Source: Myxococcales bacterium
GTDB lineage: Bacteria; Myxococcota; Polyangia; Fen-1088
NCBI GenBank assembly: GCA_003159055.1
Contig: PMLH01000234.1
Span: 1 to 5,851 of the forward strand
Direction of reading: 5' to 3'
DNA length: 5,851 nucleotides
Every line of letters starts with the position of its first letter. Position 1 is the first letter of the stretch. Of this stretch, positions 1 to 5,851 are shown piece after piece. The notes under the pieces were generated by a model. It was not told where the DNA came from. It ran no database searches and worked only from the letters and a program-made list of their open reading frames with translations. The translations under genes were made by a program, and so were the position numbers.

Positions 1-348
1 CCGGCCGGAAAGACCGGAATCACGATCGACTGGAGCAAGATGGCCAAGAACGCCCTGGGCGCCGATTTCGCCCCTGGCCAGATCACGTCAGCGTTCATCG
101 CCAACTACAGCGAAAGCCCCGAGGAGCTCAGCGGGCCCAAGTTCCTCGATCTCGAGACCATCGCCAAAGCGCTGTATCGCACGGATATCAATGTCGGGTC
201 CAAGATCTCATTTTCGGCCTTCCAGGACAGCAGCGGCAAGGCATTTCCCGGCATTGACTCCAACGGAACCTGGTTGGTCGGCCTGCAATGTGGCCTCTGC
301 CACAATCCGGCGCCCTGGTACATCACCGTGCTCAAGACGTGCAACTGA
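1..348 (+). CDS. C-terminal fragment of an unrecognised protein ending in a CxxCH motif
   Basis: The reading frame is open from the left edge, so the gene begins outside the window; the internal ATG at position 40 need not be the start. The visible 115 residues end at a TGA at 346-348. The fragment is mixed polar and hydrophobic, with no membrane segment. Its most specific mark is Cys-Gly-Leu-Cys-His (nt 289-303), followed by NPAPWY and a last Cys one residue before the end. CxxCH is the covalent c-type haem attachment motif, so an exported cytochrome-like protein is possible. The preceding segment is rich in Gly, Ser and Asp and does not look like the helical bundle of cytochrome c'. The cysteines could instead form disulfides in a secreted or lipoprotein-like protein. 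I do not recognise the family. A strong terminator follows 31 bases after the stop, so this is the last gene of its transcript. Confidence 0.75.
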   Translation, partial: PAGKTGITIDWSKMAKNALGADFAPGQITSAFIANYSESPEELSGPKFLDLETIAKALYRTDINVGSKISFSAFQDSSGKAFPGIDSNGTWLVGLQCGLCHNPAPWYITVLKTCN

Positions 349-379
349 GCCAGTAGCGTCCAGCTCACAAGGCCTTCCC

Positions 380-411
380 AAGGGGCAGTCCACGACTGCC
401 CCTTTCGTTTT
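380..411 (+). terminator. Rho-independent terminator of the left-edge gene
   Basis: An 11-bp perfect stem (AAGGGGCAGTC at 380-390 pairing with GACTGCCCCTT at 394-404) encloses a CAC loop. It is followed by a T-rich tail (TCGTTTT, 405-411). It lies 31 bases after the stop codon of the upstream + strand gene. The T-tract is on the + side only, so it should terminate rightward transcription much better than leftward. Confidence 0.85.
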
Positions 412-454
412 GTCGCGGCAGATCTCACGACTGGCCCTTGGCGCTCGCCCTTGT

Positions 455-472
455 GGCAGTCCAGGACTGCCC
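455..472. repeat. Second, degenerate copy of the terminator hairpin
   Basis: Positions 455-472 match 384-401 at 17 of 18 bases. They form a 7-bp stem (GGCAGTC / GACTGCC with a C-A-G loop). The copy has lost the outer stem pairs and the T-run of the first hairpin and is followed by TCTCGTGAG, so it would be a weak terminator at best. It looks like a local duplicate, or two members of a dispersed hairpin family in the same gap. Confidence 0.6.
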
Positions 473-628
473 TCTCGTGAGCCTCCGGCAAACGTGCACG
501 GCCGCCATTGAGCGCAAGAGCCAGTGGTCAGCCGCTTGACGAGGCATGCGCGACCTGAAGGTGGTGTCCTCCTCGCCCGCTTGTCGCGGAACTAAGAATC
601 CTACTCCGAAGGGACACTTCTCCGTCGT

Positions 629-2998
629 TCAGCGCGTCTCGCTGCTGGCTTCCTTGCCGCGTTTCAAGAAGCGCGGCGTGAGCCAGAGGATCACGGCCGG
701 CAGGAACGCCACCGTGGCGGCGCTGCTCATGACCATGGTCAGGGCCACGAGAAATCCCAACAGCACGTGAACCTTGAAGAACGAAAGCGTGAGGCACAGG
801 TAGCCTCCCGCGACGGCGCTGGCGACGTAGGCAATGGCCTTGCCCGAGGTCGTCAGGGCAGCCGCGGTCGCCACGCGCAGATCGCCGCTGCGCTGGAACT
901 CCTCGCGCACGCGGAAGACGAAATACACGGCGTAGTCGGCGCCGATGCCCACCGCCATGGCCGAAATGGCGGCGGTTCCCATCGACAACGGAATTCCCGT
1001 CCAGCCCATCAGCCCAAGGTTGACCAGCGCGGACGTCGCCAGCGGCAGAAGAATCAGGAGGCCGCCGGCCAATGAGCGCAGCAAGACCGAGGTGATCACC
1101 ACGACCAGAAGCGAGATCTGGATGAGGTTGATGGTCTTGCCTCTGACCATGGTTTCGTTGAGCGCAACCAGGTTGGTGACGCCGCCCCCGACCCGCGCCT
1201 TGATCGGCATGCCGGCAAACAGGCGATCGGCCTCCGCCGCGGTGGCAACCGTCAGCGCCTTGATGGGGCCAGACGCGTCGGTCTTGAGGTAGATGGTGAT
1301 CACGGCGTTCTGGAAGTCGCGGTCGACCAGTCGGCTGAGATCCTCTTCGTCGCCGCCCATCGAATACAGCAAGAGGTACTGCGCCACCGCCTGCGACGTG
1401 TCAGGCAGCTTGCCGGCGGCGCTGTTGTCCATCACGCGGTTCATTTGCTTGAGCAAATCGACGATGGAAACGACCTTTCCGATGGGGACCGGCTGGTGAG
1501 CAATGAACGTCGCCAGCTGGTCGATGCGCCGCAAGACCTCCGGACTCTTGATGGCATCGGGGCCTTGACCCTCGATCAACACCTGAACCACGCGCGTGCC
1601 GGCCAGGCGCGAATCCGCCATTCGAAAACCGTGCACCGGCGCATTGGCCTCGAAAAACTGCGCGGCCAGGCTGTTGTTGGTGTCGAGACGGGTGACCCCG
1701 ACCGCGGCTACAACGATGAGCCCGCCGAAAACCCACAGGATGGGTCGCTCGCGGCCGTTGCGAACGATGGCCGCCAGTTTCTCCAGAATAGGGTCGAAGT
1801 ACTCTTGACGCTTCTCCCGATCGGTCTGCCGTTGCGACGGAGGCTTAAGCAAGACTCGCATGGCCGGAATGAAGGTCATCTCGACGGTGAGAGCGGCCAG
1901 AATGCCAAACGCCGTGCACAAGCCGAAGTTCCTGATCGACGGCAGACCGAAGGCCGCCAGCGAGCCAAAGCTCAACGAAGCAATGGTTCCGGCGGCAAGC
2001 ATCACGACGCCGACCTTGACCGTGGCCTCGATGACAGCCTGGCGATTGTGCTCGACGGGCGAGAGGTCGGGGCGAGCCGTGCGAATGCGGCCATACTCTT
2101 CGTAGTAGCGCTTGAGGATCTGCACCGAGTGCCCTGCCCCGATGGCCAAGATCAGGATCGGCGTCATGATGTTCCACGGATCCATCGGAGCCCCGATGAG
2201 TCCCATCAGACCGAGCGCCCAGATGACGCCCATGATCGCGGTGACCAGCGGAACGAACATCCCTTGCAGGGTCCGGAACGCCCGATAGTGCAGGTAGCCG
2301 ATCATCGACAACGCCAGCACGAACAGCAGGGCGACCCGACGAACGTAGACCATCAACCAGTGGAGAGCGGTCGCAGCCCCGGCGGGCAGAATTTCCAGAT
2401 CCGCCTCGCGCTCGGGACCGACGATCGCCTCCAGCTTGCCGTACAGATCCTTGGCGCCGCCGGCCTTTTCGAAGTCATCGAAGTCGACCAAGACCGACGT
2501 CGCCCGGCCATCGTCACTGACGAAAAGGCTGGTCAGGAAGGCGTTGGCGCGAACCTTCTCCCGGAACGTGGCAATTTCCGCCTCGGTTTCGGGAACCTTG
2601 GTCGAAAGTGGCGTAATTTCCAGCGCCTCGTCCGTGCTGTGGATGTCCTTCACCCGCGCCGACATCAAGGACAGCACGGTCCCCTTCTTCACCCCAGGCA
2701 GAGCCTCGACCGCCAGGGTCACGCGCTTGACCTTGGCGAGAATCTTCGGCGTGAACACCGTGCCGGACGAGGGATAGAAGCCGATGACGGTGATGTATTT
2801 TCCACCGAACAACTTCTCCACGCGTTGACCAACCACGACCAGCGGGTGCCCGGGCGGGATCTGCGAATCCACGTCGAGCATCACACGCAAGCGGGTCATG
2901 AAGAAACCCAGGATCAGCGTCACGGCCAGCACTGCGGCAATCACCGTTTTCGGCCGGCCAACCAATGAAGTCACATATCGGCGTAGCATGAGCGGCAC
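629..2998 (-). CDS. MMPL/RND-family transporter (HAE3-like), inner membrane
   Basis: This is a complete 789-aa RND-superfamily permease of the MMPL/HAE3 kind, a group that exports hydrophobic molecules or lipids across the inner membrane using proton motive force. The internal two-fold repeat is visible. TM1 (about residues 18-36) is followed by a periplasmic loop (about 37-210) and a TM cluster (about 218-385). A second lone TM (about 418-435), a second loop (about 436-620) and a final TM cluster (about 622-775) follow. Half 1 carries the GAGHSVQ signature (residues 287-293); half 2 carries the matching GADYAVYFVF (686-695) with Asp688-Tyr689, the usual MMPL proton-relay pair. Length fits the family. 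The start is uncertain: GTG at 2998 or ATG at 2989 (residue 4) are the only options, because an in-frame stop lies at 3008-3010, and neither has a good Shine-Dalgarno. The gene lies 61 bases downstream of the phosphoesterase and is probably expressed with it. Substrate unknown. Confidence 0.93.
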   Translation of the reverse strand: MPLMLRRYVTSLVGRPKTVIAAVLAVTLILGFFMTRLRVMLDVDSQIPPGHPLVVVGQRVEKLFGGKYITVIGFYPSSGTVFTPKILAKVKRVTLAVEALPGVKKGTVLSLMSARVKDIHSTDEALEITPLSTKVPETEAEIATFREKVRANAFLTSLFVSDDGRATSVLVDFDDFEKAGGAKDLYGKLEAIVGPEREADLEILPAGAATALHWLMVYVRRVALLFVLALSMIGYLHYRAFRTLQGMFVPLVTAIMGVIWALGLMGLIGAPMDPWNIMTPILILAIGAGHSVQILKRYYEEYGRIRTARPDLSPVEHNRQAVIEATVKVGVVMLAAGTIASLSFGSLAAFGLPSIRNFGLCTAFGILAALTVEMTFIPAMRVLLKPPSQRQTDREKRQEYFDPILEKLAAIVRNGRERPILWVFGGLIVVAAVGVTRLDTNNSLAAQFFEANAPVHGFRMADSRLAGTRVVQVLIEGQGPDAIKSPEVLRRIDQLATFIAHQPVPIGKVVSIVDLLKQMNRVMDNSAAGKLPDTSQAVAQYLLLYSMGGDEEDLSRLVDRDFQNAVITIYLKTDASGPIKALTVATAAEADRLFAGMPIKARVGGGVTNLVALNETMVRGKTINLIQISLLVVVITSVLLRSLAGGLLILLPLATSALVNLGLMGWTGIPLSMGTAAISAMAVGIGADYAVYFVFRVREEFQRSGDLRVATAAALTTSGKAIAYVASAVAGGYLCLTLSFFKVHVLLGFLVALTMVMSSAATVAFLPAVILWLTPRFLKRGKEASSETR

Positions 2999-3040
2999 AG
3001 CAAGTTGTCACGGTTGCCAGGCGGCTTGCAAGAAGTAATG

Positions 3041-3054
3041 GGCCCAATCGGGCC
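3041..3054 (-). other. Small hairpin between phosphoesterase and transporter
   Basis: A 5-bp GC-only stem (GGCCC / GGGCC) with an AATC loop lies just after the phosphoesterase stop. On the - strand it is followed by CATTACTTCTT, which is only loosely T-rich. It could attenuate read-through into the transporter or protect the upstream mRNA end. As a true terminator it is weak, and a stem this short in GC-rich DNA can arise by chance. Confidence 0.3.
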
Positions 3055-3059
3055 GGCCA

Positions 3060-4739
3060 TCAGCGAATCGTGTAGCTCGACAGCAGCGAGCCGCCAGCAG
3101 CCACAAAATCCACCTGGACGCTGCTCGGACTCACCGCGACGCGACCATGTCCAGAGTCCGGCCAATACTGGGAATAGCCGGTAATCGAACCATCGAACTT
3201 CCAGGGCGCGCCAGCGCTCCCGGGCAGCGTGTAGTGGATGCCGTCGACCACCATGTCCGTGAAAACGTGATCGTGGCCGTAGAAGAAGACCTGGACGCCG
3301 TACTTCAGCATCAGTTGGTGAACCAAGGCCTGTTCCCCGACGTAGGCGGCGCGACCGCCCCCGCGACCGTAGGCCGAATCGATGTCGTCGCCAGCATTGC
3401 CGCCCACCGCGTGATGAATGAACAAGAAACGCCACTTGGAGCTGGCCCCCGCGAGCGTGGCTTCGAGCCAGGCGCGTTGGGTTGCCCCAAGCGTCCAGTC
3501 ATCCGACACCCCTGGATTCTCGCTGAGCAGGTGACAGGTGGGCGTGTAGGTCATGACGTTGAGAACCACGAAGAGCGCATCGCCCCAGGTGAACGCGTAG
3601 TAATCCTCCGTTGGACTGCCGCCCTCCGGGTAGGTCTGTGGCGTCGGTGCGGGCACGTACAGCAAGCGCTGACTCGAAGAGCGCTGGATCTGGTCAGACG
3701 AGTTGCAGCCGTTTTCGCCCTCCCAGTTGCCGACGGTTGGGAAGTGCGCGACGTTTCCCAGGGCATCGCCCATCAAGCGGCGGTAGTTGAGATAGGCAAG
3801 TCGCGACCAACGACTGTCCGGCGGAGGCTCATTGAAGCCAAATCTGTGGAAATCCAACATGTCACCCAGGTGAATCATGAAATCCGGCCGGTCCTGGCGG
3901 ATGTCGGCTGCAACCTGAAGCAAGGTGGTCTCGTCGGAAGCCAAGACGTCGTCAGCGCAGATCTGCGTGCCTGGCGGAATCGAATCGCAGGGCTGGATAT
4001 GCGAATCGGTCAACAAATCAAACGTGAACAACGAGCCAGACGCACGCTTGGTCACGGCCGTGCCGCCGTAGAGGATCTGGCCAGCACCGGCGTCGAGTGC
4101 GCTTGGTGCAAAGATTTCGTATTCATACCGCTGGCCAGCATCGAGCCCGGTCACCGACCATTCCGAGAGGTCGGTCGCCGGGGCAGCGGGCTGCCCAAGC
4201 TCGCTCCAGACCAGCCCACCTACGCTGCGCACGTGGGCTCGCAGCGCCGAGGGATCGCCCGAACGCAGCACCACGTTCACGACAAAGCCGTCGCTGGTCG
4301 GGGCAACAATCAGAGGCGCGCCCAGAAGCTCGGGGACTGTCAAATCGCCGGCCTCGGACACAGCGTCGATCGGCACAGTACGGTCGCTGCCCGCCGGGCC
4401 GTCGTCCGAATCGTCACCGTGCCACGGCGCGTCGGGCACCGGCCTGCTGGTGTCTTGCGGCGTCTCCTCGGCCGAATCCGTCATTGCGGTGGTCTCGGCC
4501 ACGGGCCCGTCCAGGGTCACGTTTCGCGCTTCGAGCGACGCGACGTCGATCGGCGCGGACGTCGAATCACGGCCGGCGAGTTCAAGCACCTCGGGAAGAA
4601 GCTCCGAAGACTCCAACGTCGCCGCATCCCTGCCCGATTCGGCATCCCTGCCCTGATTGGGCCTCTCGCCGATTCGACCGCATCCAACCGAAAGCGGCAG
4701 CCAGGCGAAAATCCAGGCGACAACGCGGACAGCTTTCAT
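3060..4739 (-). CDS. Lipoprotein metallophosphoesterase, purple-acid-phosphatase-like
   Basis: A complete 559-aa exported protein. Residues 1-19 form a signal peptide ending in LSVG-Cys20, an acceptable though not ideal lipobox; Gly at +2 fits outer-membrane delivery. Residues about 21-135 are a low-complexity linker rich in Asp, Glu, Ser, Thr and Pro. Residues about 138-235 resemble the Ig/FnIII-like domain preceding purple acid phosphatase catalytic domains. The calcineurin-like metallophosphoesterase domain then shows its motifs in order: DSH (245-247), GDMLD (292-296), GNWE (337-340), HH (442-443) and GHDH (488-491). These build a two-metal centre that hydrolyses phosphomonoesters or diesters. 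The GNH[DE] motif has Trp339 in place of the usual catalytic His, while metal-ligand Asn338 is kept. Cysteines at 251, 261, 345 and 402 could form disulfides, as expected outside the cytoplasm. The ATG at 4737-4739 has a GAAGG Shine-Dalgarno 8 bases upstream. Family is firm; substrate is unknown and activity uncertain. Confidence 0.9.
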   Translation of the reverse strand: MKAVRVVAWIFAWLPLSVGCGRIGERPNQGRDAESGRDAATLESSELLPEVLELAGRDSTSAPIDVASLEARNVTLDGPVAETTAMTDSAEETPQDTSRPVPDAPWHGDDSDDGPAGSDRTVPIDAVSEAGDLTVPELLGAPLIVAPTSDGFVVNVVLRSGDPSALRAHVRSVGGLVWSELGQPAAPATDLSEWSVTGLDAGQRYEYEIFAPSALDAGAGQILYGGTAVTKRASGSLFTFDLLTDSHIQPCDSIPPGTQICADDVLASDETTLLQVAADIRQDRPDFMIHLGDMLDFHRFGFNEPPPDSRWSRLAYLNYRRLMGDALGNVAHFPTVGNWEGENGCNSSDQIQRSSSQRLLYVPAPTPQTYPEGGSPTEDYYAFTWGDALFVVLNVMTYTPTCHLLSENPGVSDDWTLGATQRAWLEATLAGASSKWRFLFIHHAVGGNAGDDIDSAYGRGGGRAAYVGEQALVHQLMLKYGVQVFFYGHDHVFTDMVVDGIHYTLPGSAGAPWKFDGSITGYSQYWPDSGHGRVAVSPSSVQVDFVAAGGSLLSSYTIR

Positions 4740-4747
4740 GAGTTTTG

Positions 4748-4752
4748 CCTTC
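4748..4752 (-). promoter_or_regulatory. Ribosome binding site of the phosphoesterase gene
   Basis: GAAGG on the - strand lies 8 bases before the ATG at 4739. It supports that start, which also gives a proper signal peptide directly at the N-terminus. Confidence 0.65.
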
Positions 4753-4772
4753 GGGCCTTGGGTGCGGTGGTA

Positions 4773-4778
4773 ATTCTA
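4773..4778 (-). promoter_or_regulatory. Candidate -10 element for the phosphoesterase (and transporter)
   Basis: TAGAAT on the - strand matches TATAAT at 5 of 6 bases and lies 33 bases before the ATG. That predicts a short leader containing the GAAGG site. No good -35 is visible at the usual 17-base spacing (CGCCAA there), so the promoter may be weak, activator-dependent or use another sigma factor. Confidence 0.35.
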
Positions 4779-4824
4779 GCCGCAATCCCCTTCGCTTGGC
4801 GCCGAAACGATGTCGGACGAACCA

Positions 4825-4844
4825 AACGGCATCGATATTCCGTT
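4825..4844. promoter_or_regulatory. Imperfect dyad in the divergent promoter region
   Basis: Half-sites AACGGNAT (4825-4832) and ATNCCGTT (4837-4844) are inverted repeats with 7 matching bases each. Their 11-base centre-to-centre spacing is close to one helical turn, which suits a dimeric DNA-binding protein. The site sits between the two divergent starts and reaches the region where a -35 for the rightward gene would lie. Its role as an operator is inferred from position and symmetry only. Confidence 0.35.
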
Positions 4845-4864
4845 CCATAGCACAGCGGCCCCGT

Positions 4865-4870
4865 TATAGT
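4865..4870 (+). promoter_or_regulatory. Candidate -10 of the activator gene, implying a leaderless mRNA
   Basis: TATAGT matches TATAAT at 5 of 6 bases and ends 6 bases before the GTG start at 4877, so the expected transcription start falls on the start codon itself. At a 17-base spacing the -35 position reads GTTCCA, which matches TTGACA at only 3 of 6. No Shine-Dalgarno is present before the GTG, which agrees with leaderless translation. Confidence 0.4.
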
Positions 4871-4874
4871 TGCG

Positions 4875-4886
4875 CCGTGTACACGG
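4875..4886. promoter_or_regulatory. 12-bp perfect palindrome over the activator start codon
   Basis: CCGTGTACACGG is a perfect inverted repeat that covers the GTG start and the predicted transcription start. A protein bound here would block initiation, so autoregulation is possible. A perfect 12-mer palindrome is expected about once by chance in a window of this size; the position is what makes it notable. Confidence 0.3.
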
Positions 4887-5851
4887 TCCGGGTTTGGAAA
4901 GAGCTGTTCCGACGTCCACGCCTCGACGAATCCATCGCCGATGTAGCGTCCATTCTCGCGCCCGAGTTGGGCGTCGGCGGCGTGGTGGTCCGGCAGCTTG
5001 ACCTGAAGGCGCACACCTGGACCACCACCGCGACCAGCCAAACGGGAACCTGGACCGCATTTCCGCCAAGCAAGAACAAGTGCAAGCCGGAAGAGGTCGA
5101 GCAAGTTCTCGCCTGGTACGGAAGCAAGGAAATCGTACGCGGGCGTCCCCGCGACAACGAGCTTCTGCGCGCCATGGCCGGTGGCCCCCTGAAAGCTGAC
5201 ATCACCGCCGGGCCGCTGGTCAGCGACAACGGCGAATCACCGGTCGCCGTGCTCTTGCTCCTCGGTCCCGAACGGTCGATGACCCGCCGGCACGAATCGG
5301 AAATGGCCCGGCTGCTGGAACCCTTCGAAGCCGCCCTGGCCAGCAGTCGCAGAATCCAAGAGCTCGGGCGCATGCGCGAGATGTTCGAAGCCGACAACCG
5401 CGCCCTGCTGGCCAAGCTCGACCGTCAGGAGGTCATGGGTACCATCGTCGGCGCGGACGCCGGATTCCGCGACGTGATGGCCAGGGTCGAGCAGGTCGCC
5501 ACCACCGACGCGCCCGTGCTGCTGCTTGGCGAGACCGGCACCGGCAAAGAGGTCGTCGCGCGCGCGATCCACGAGGGTTCGCGCCGACACCGCGGCCCAA
5601 TGCAACGGGTGAACTGCGGCGCGATCCCGGCCGGCCTGGTCGATTCCGAGCTGTTCGGCCACGAACGCGGCAGTTTTACGGGTGCGGTCGCGTCCAGGGC
5701 GGGTTGGTTCGAACGCGCCGATGGCGGGACGCTGTTCCTCGACGAAATCGGCGAGCTGCCGCTGGCAGCGCAGGTCCGCTTGTTGCGCGTGGTTCAGGAA
5801 GGTGCGCTGGAGCGGGTGGGCGGCCAGCATCCCATCAAGGTCAACGTGCGC
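4877..5851 (+). CDS. Sigma-54-dependent AAA+ transcriptional activator, 3'-truncated
   Basis: The frame is open to the right edge (325 residues seen); the rest of the AAA+ domain and any C-terminal DNA-binding domain lie beyond it. Residues about 15-130 look like a GAF-type sensory domain, by position and general character rather than a firm motif. There is no obvious receiver domain, so it is probably not a phosphorylated response regulator. Residues about 138-183 are a charged, probably coiled-coil linker. The sigma-54 interaction domain starts at about IVGADAGF (190-197). It has Walker A GETGTGKE (218-225), the sigma-54-contacting loop as GSFTGA (265-270, canonical GAFTGA) and Walker B GGTLFLDE (283-290). 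Such proteins use ATP hydrolysis to open sigma-54 RNA polymerase promoter complexes. The GTG at 4877 is chosen because the protein-like sequence begins there and no ATG precedes it in frame; an in-frame TTG at 4796 is a less likely alternative. It is divergent from the phosphoesterase gene. Confidence 0.9.
   Translation, partial: MYTVRVWKELFRRPRLDESIADVASILAPELGVGGVVVRQLDLKAHTWTTTATSQTGTWTAFPPSKNKCKPEEVEQVLAWYGSKEIVRGRPRDNELLRAMAGGPLKADITAGPLVSDNGESPVAVLLLLGPERSMTRRHESEMARLLEPFEAALASSRRIQELGRMREMFEADNRALLAKLDRQEVMGTIVGADAGFRDVMARVEQVATTDAPVLLLGETGTGKEVVARAIHEGSRRHRGPMQRVNCGAIPAGLVDSELFGHERGSFTGAVASRAGWFERADGGTLFLDEIGELPLAAQVRLLRVVQEGALERVGGQHPIKVNVR

Larger units (their letters stand above)
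349..628. other. Non-coding gap between convergent genes
   Basis: About 280 bases separate the stop of the left-edge + gene from the stop of the - strand transporter. The left half holds the two related hairpins. In 473-628 I see no convincing gene, RNA or promoter. I also see no clear T-tailed hairpin that would terminate the transporter transcript coming from the right. Short open frames here overlap the transporter or lack recognisable sequence and look like GC-driven spurious frames. Confidence 0.6.

Noticed and set aside
560..628. A terminator for the leftward transporter transcript
   Set aside because: Only very short stems (about 4 bp) without a T-tract are visible, so termination may be Rho-dependent or rely on weak reverse activity of the 380-404 hairpin.
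1445..2968. Long + strand open frame (507 aa) opposite the transporter
   Set aside because: It is antisense to a transporter with clear family motifs and TM pattern. Its translation is hydrophilic, rich in Arg, Gln, Asp and His, with no domain pattern, as expected from the complementary strand of a GC-rich gene.
2514..3435. Overlapping - strand frames (2514-3047 and 2971-3435) that might bridge the two - strand genes
   Set aside because: They are out of frame with both real genes, overlap their conserved regions, and are Arg/Gly-rich without motifs.
3147..4850. Long + strand open frame (567 aa) opposite the phosphoesterase
   Set aside because: It is antisense to a gene with a signal peptide and ordered phosphoesterase motifs. 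Its translation is Arg/Val/Gly-rich and featureless, a typical GC-rich shadow frame.
4740..4876. A sigma-54 (-24/-12) promoter for the phosphoesterase controlled by the adjacent activator
   Set aside because: Reading by eye on the - strand I found no GG-N10-GC pair in the intergenic region. The nearest candidate (within 4830-4846) has a 9-base spacing and poor flanks.
4864..5830. Several - strand open frames opposite the activator
   Set aside because: The + strand carries unmistakable Walker A, GSFTGA and Walker B motifs through this stretch. The - strand frames have no recognisable domain.

Overview
The window is GC-rich bacterial chromosome. It carries an exported lipoprotein phosphoesterase, an RND/MMPL-type membrane transporter, and a GAF-like/sigma-54 activator. 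That mix suggests a Gram-negative of the Myxococcota/Deltaproteobacteria kind. This is an inference from gene content and base composition; no rRNA or marker gene is present to confirm it.

Layout from left to right. (1) Positions 1-348 (+) hold the C-terminal 115 residues of an unrecognised protein with a CGLCH motif 11 residues from its end. (2) Positions 349-628 are a non-coding gap between convergent genes. The gap has a strong intrinsic terminator for gene 1 and a second, degenerate near-copy of its hairpin. (3) Positions 629-2998 (-) encode a complete 789-aa MMPL/RND (HAE3-like) transporter. (4) Positions 3060-4739 (-) encode a complete 559-aa lipoprotein with an Ig/FnIII-like domain and a purple-acid-phosphatase-type metallophosphoesterase domain. 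It lies 61 bases upstream of the transporter on the same strand. (5) Positions 4740-4876 are a divergent intergenic region with candidate promoters in both directions and two dyads. (6) From 4877 to the right edge (+) runs the first 325 residues of a sigma-54-dependent AAA+ activator, cut by the window end.

The phosphoesterase and transporter may be co-transcribed, with a modest hairpin between them. The activator is divergent from this pair, so the shared intergenic region could link their control. However, I found no GG-N10-GC (-24/-12) element reading toward the phosphoesterase, so a simple 'activator drives neighbouring sigma-54 promoter' model is not supported inside the window. The most notable points are a His-to-Trp change in the phosphoesterase GNHE motif, a probable leaderless GTG start for the activator with a perfect palindrome over it, and the duplicated terminator hairpin. 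I see no convincing evidence of a wholly new multi-gene system, mobile element, CRISPR array or RNA gene.
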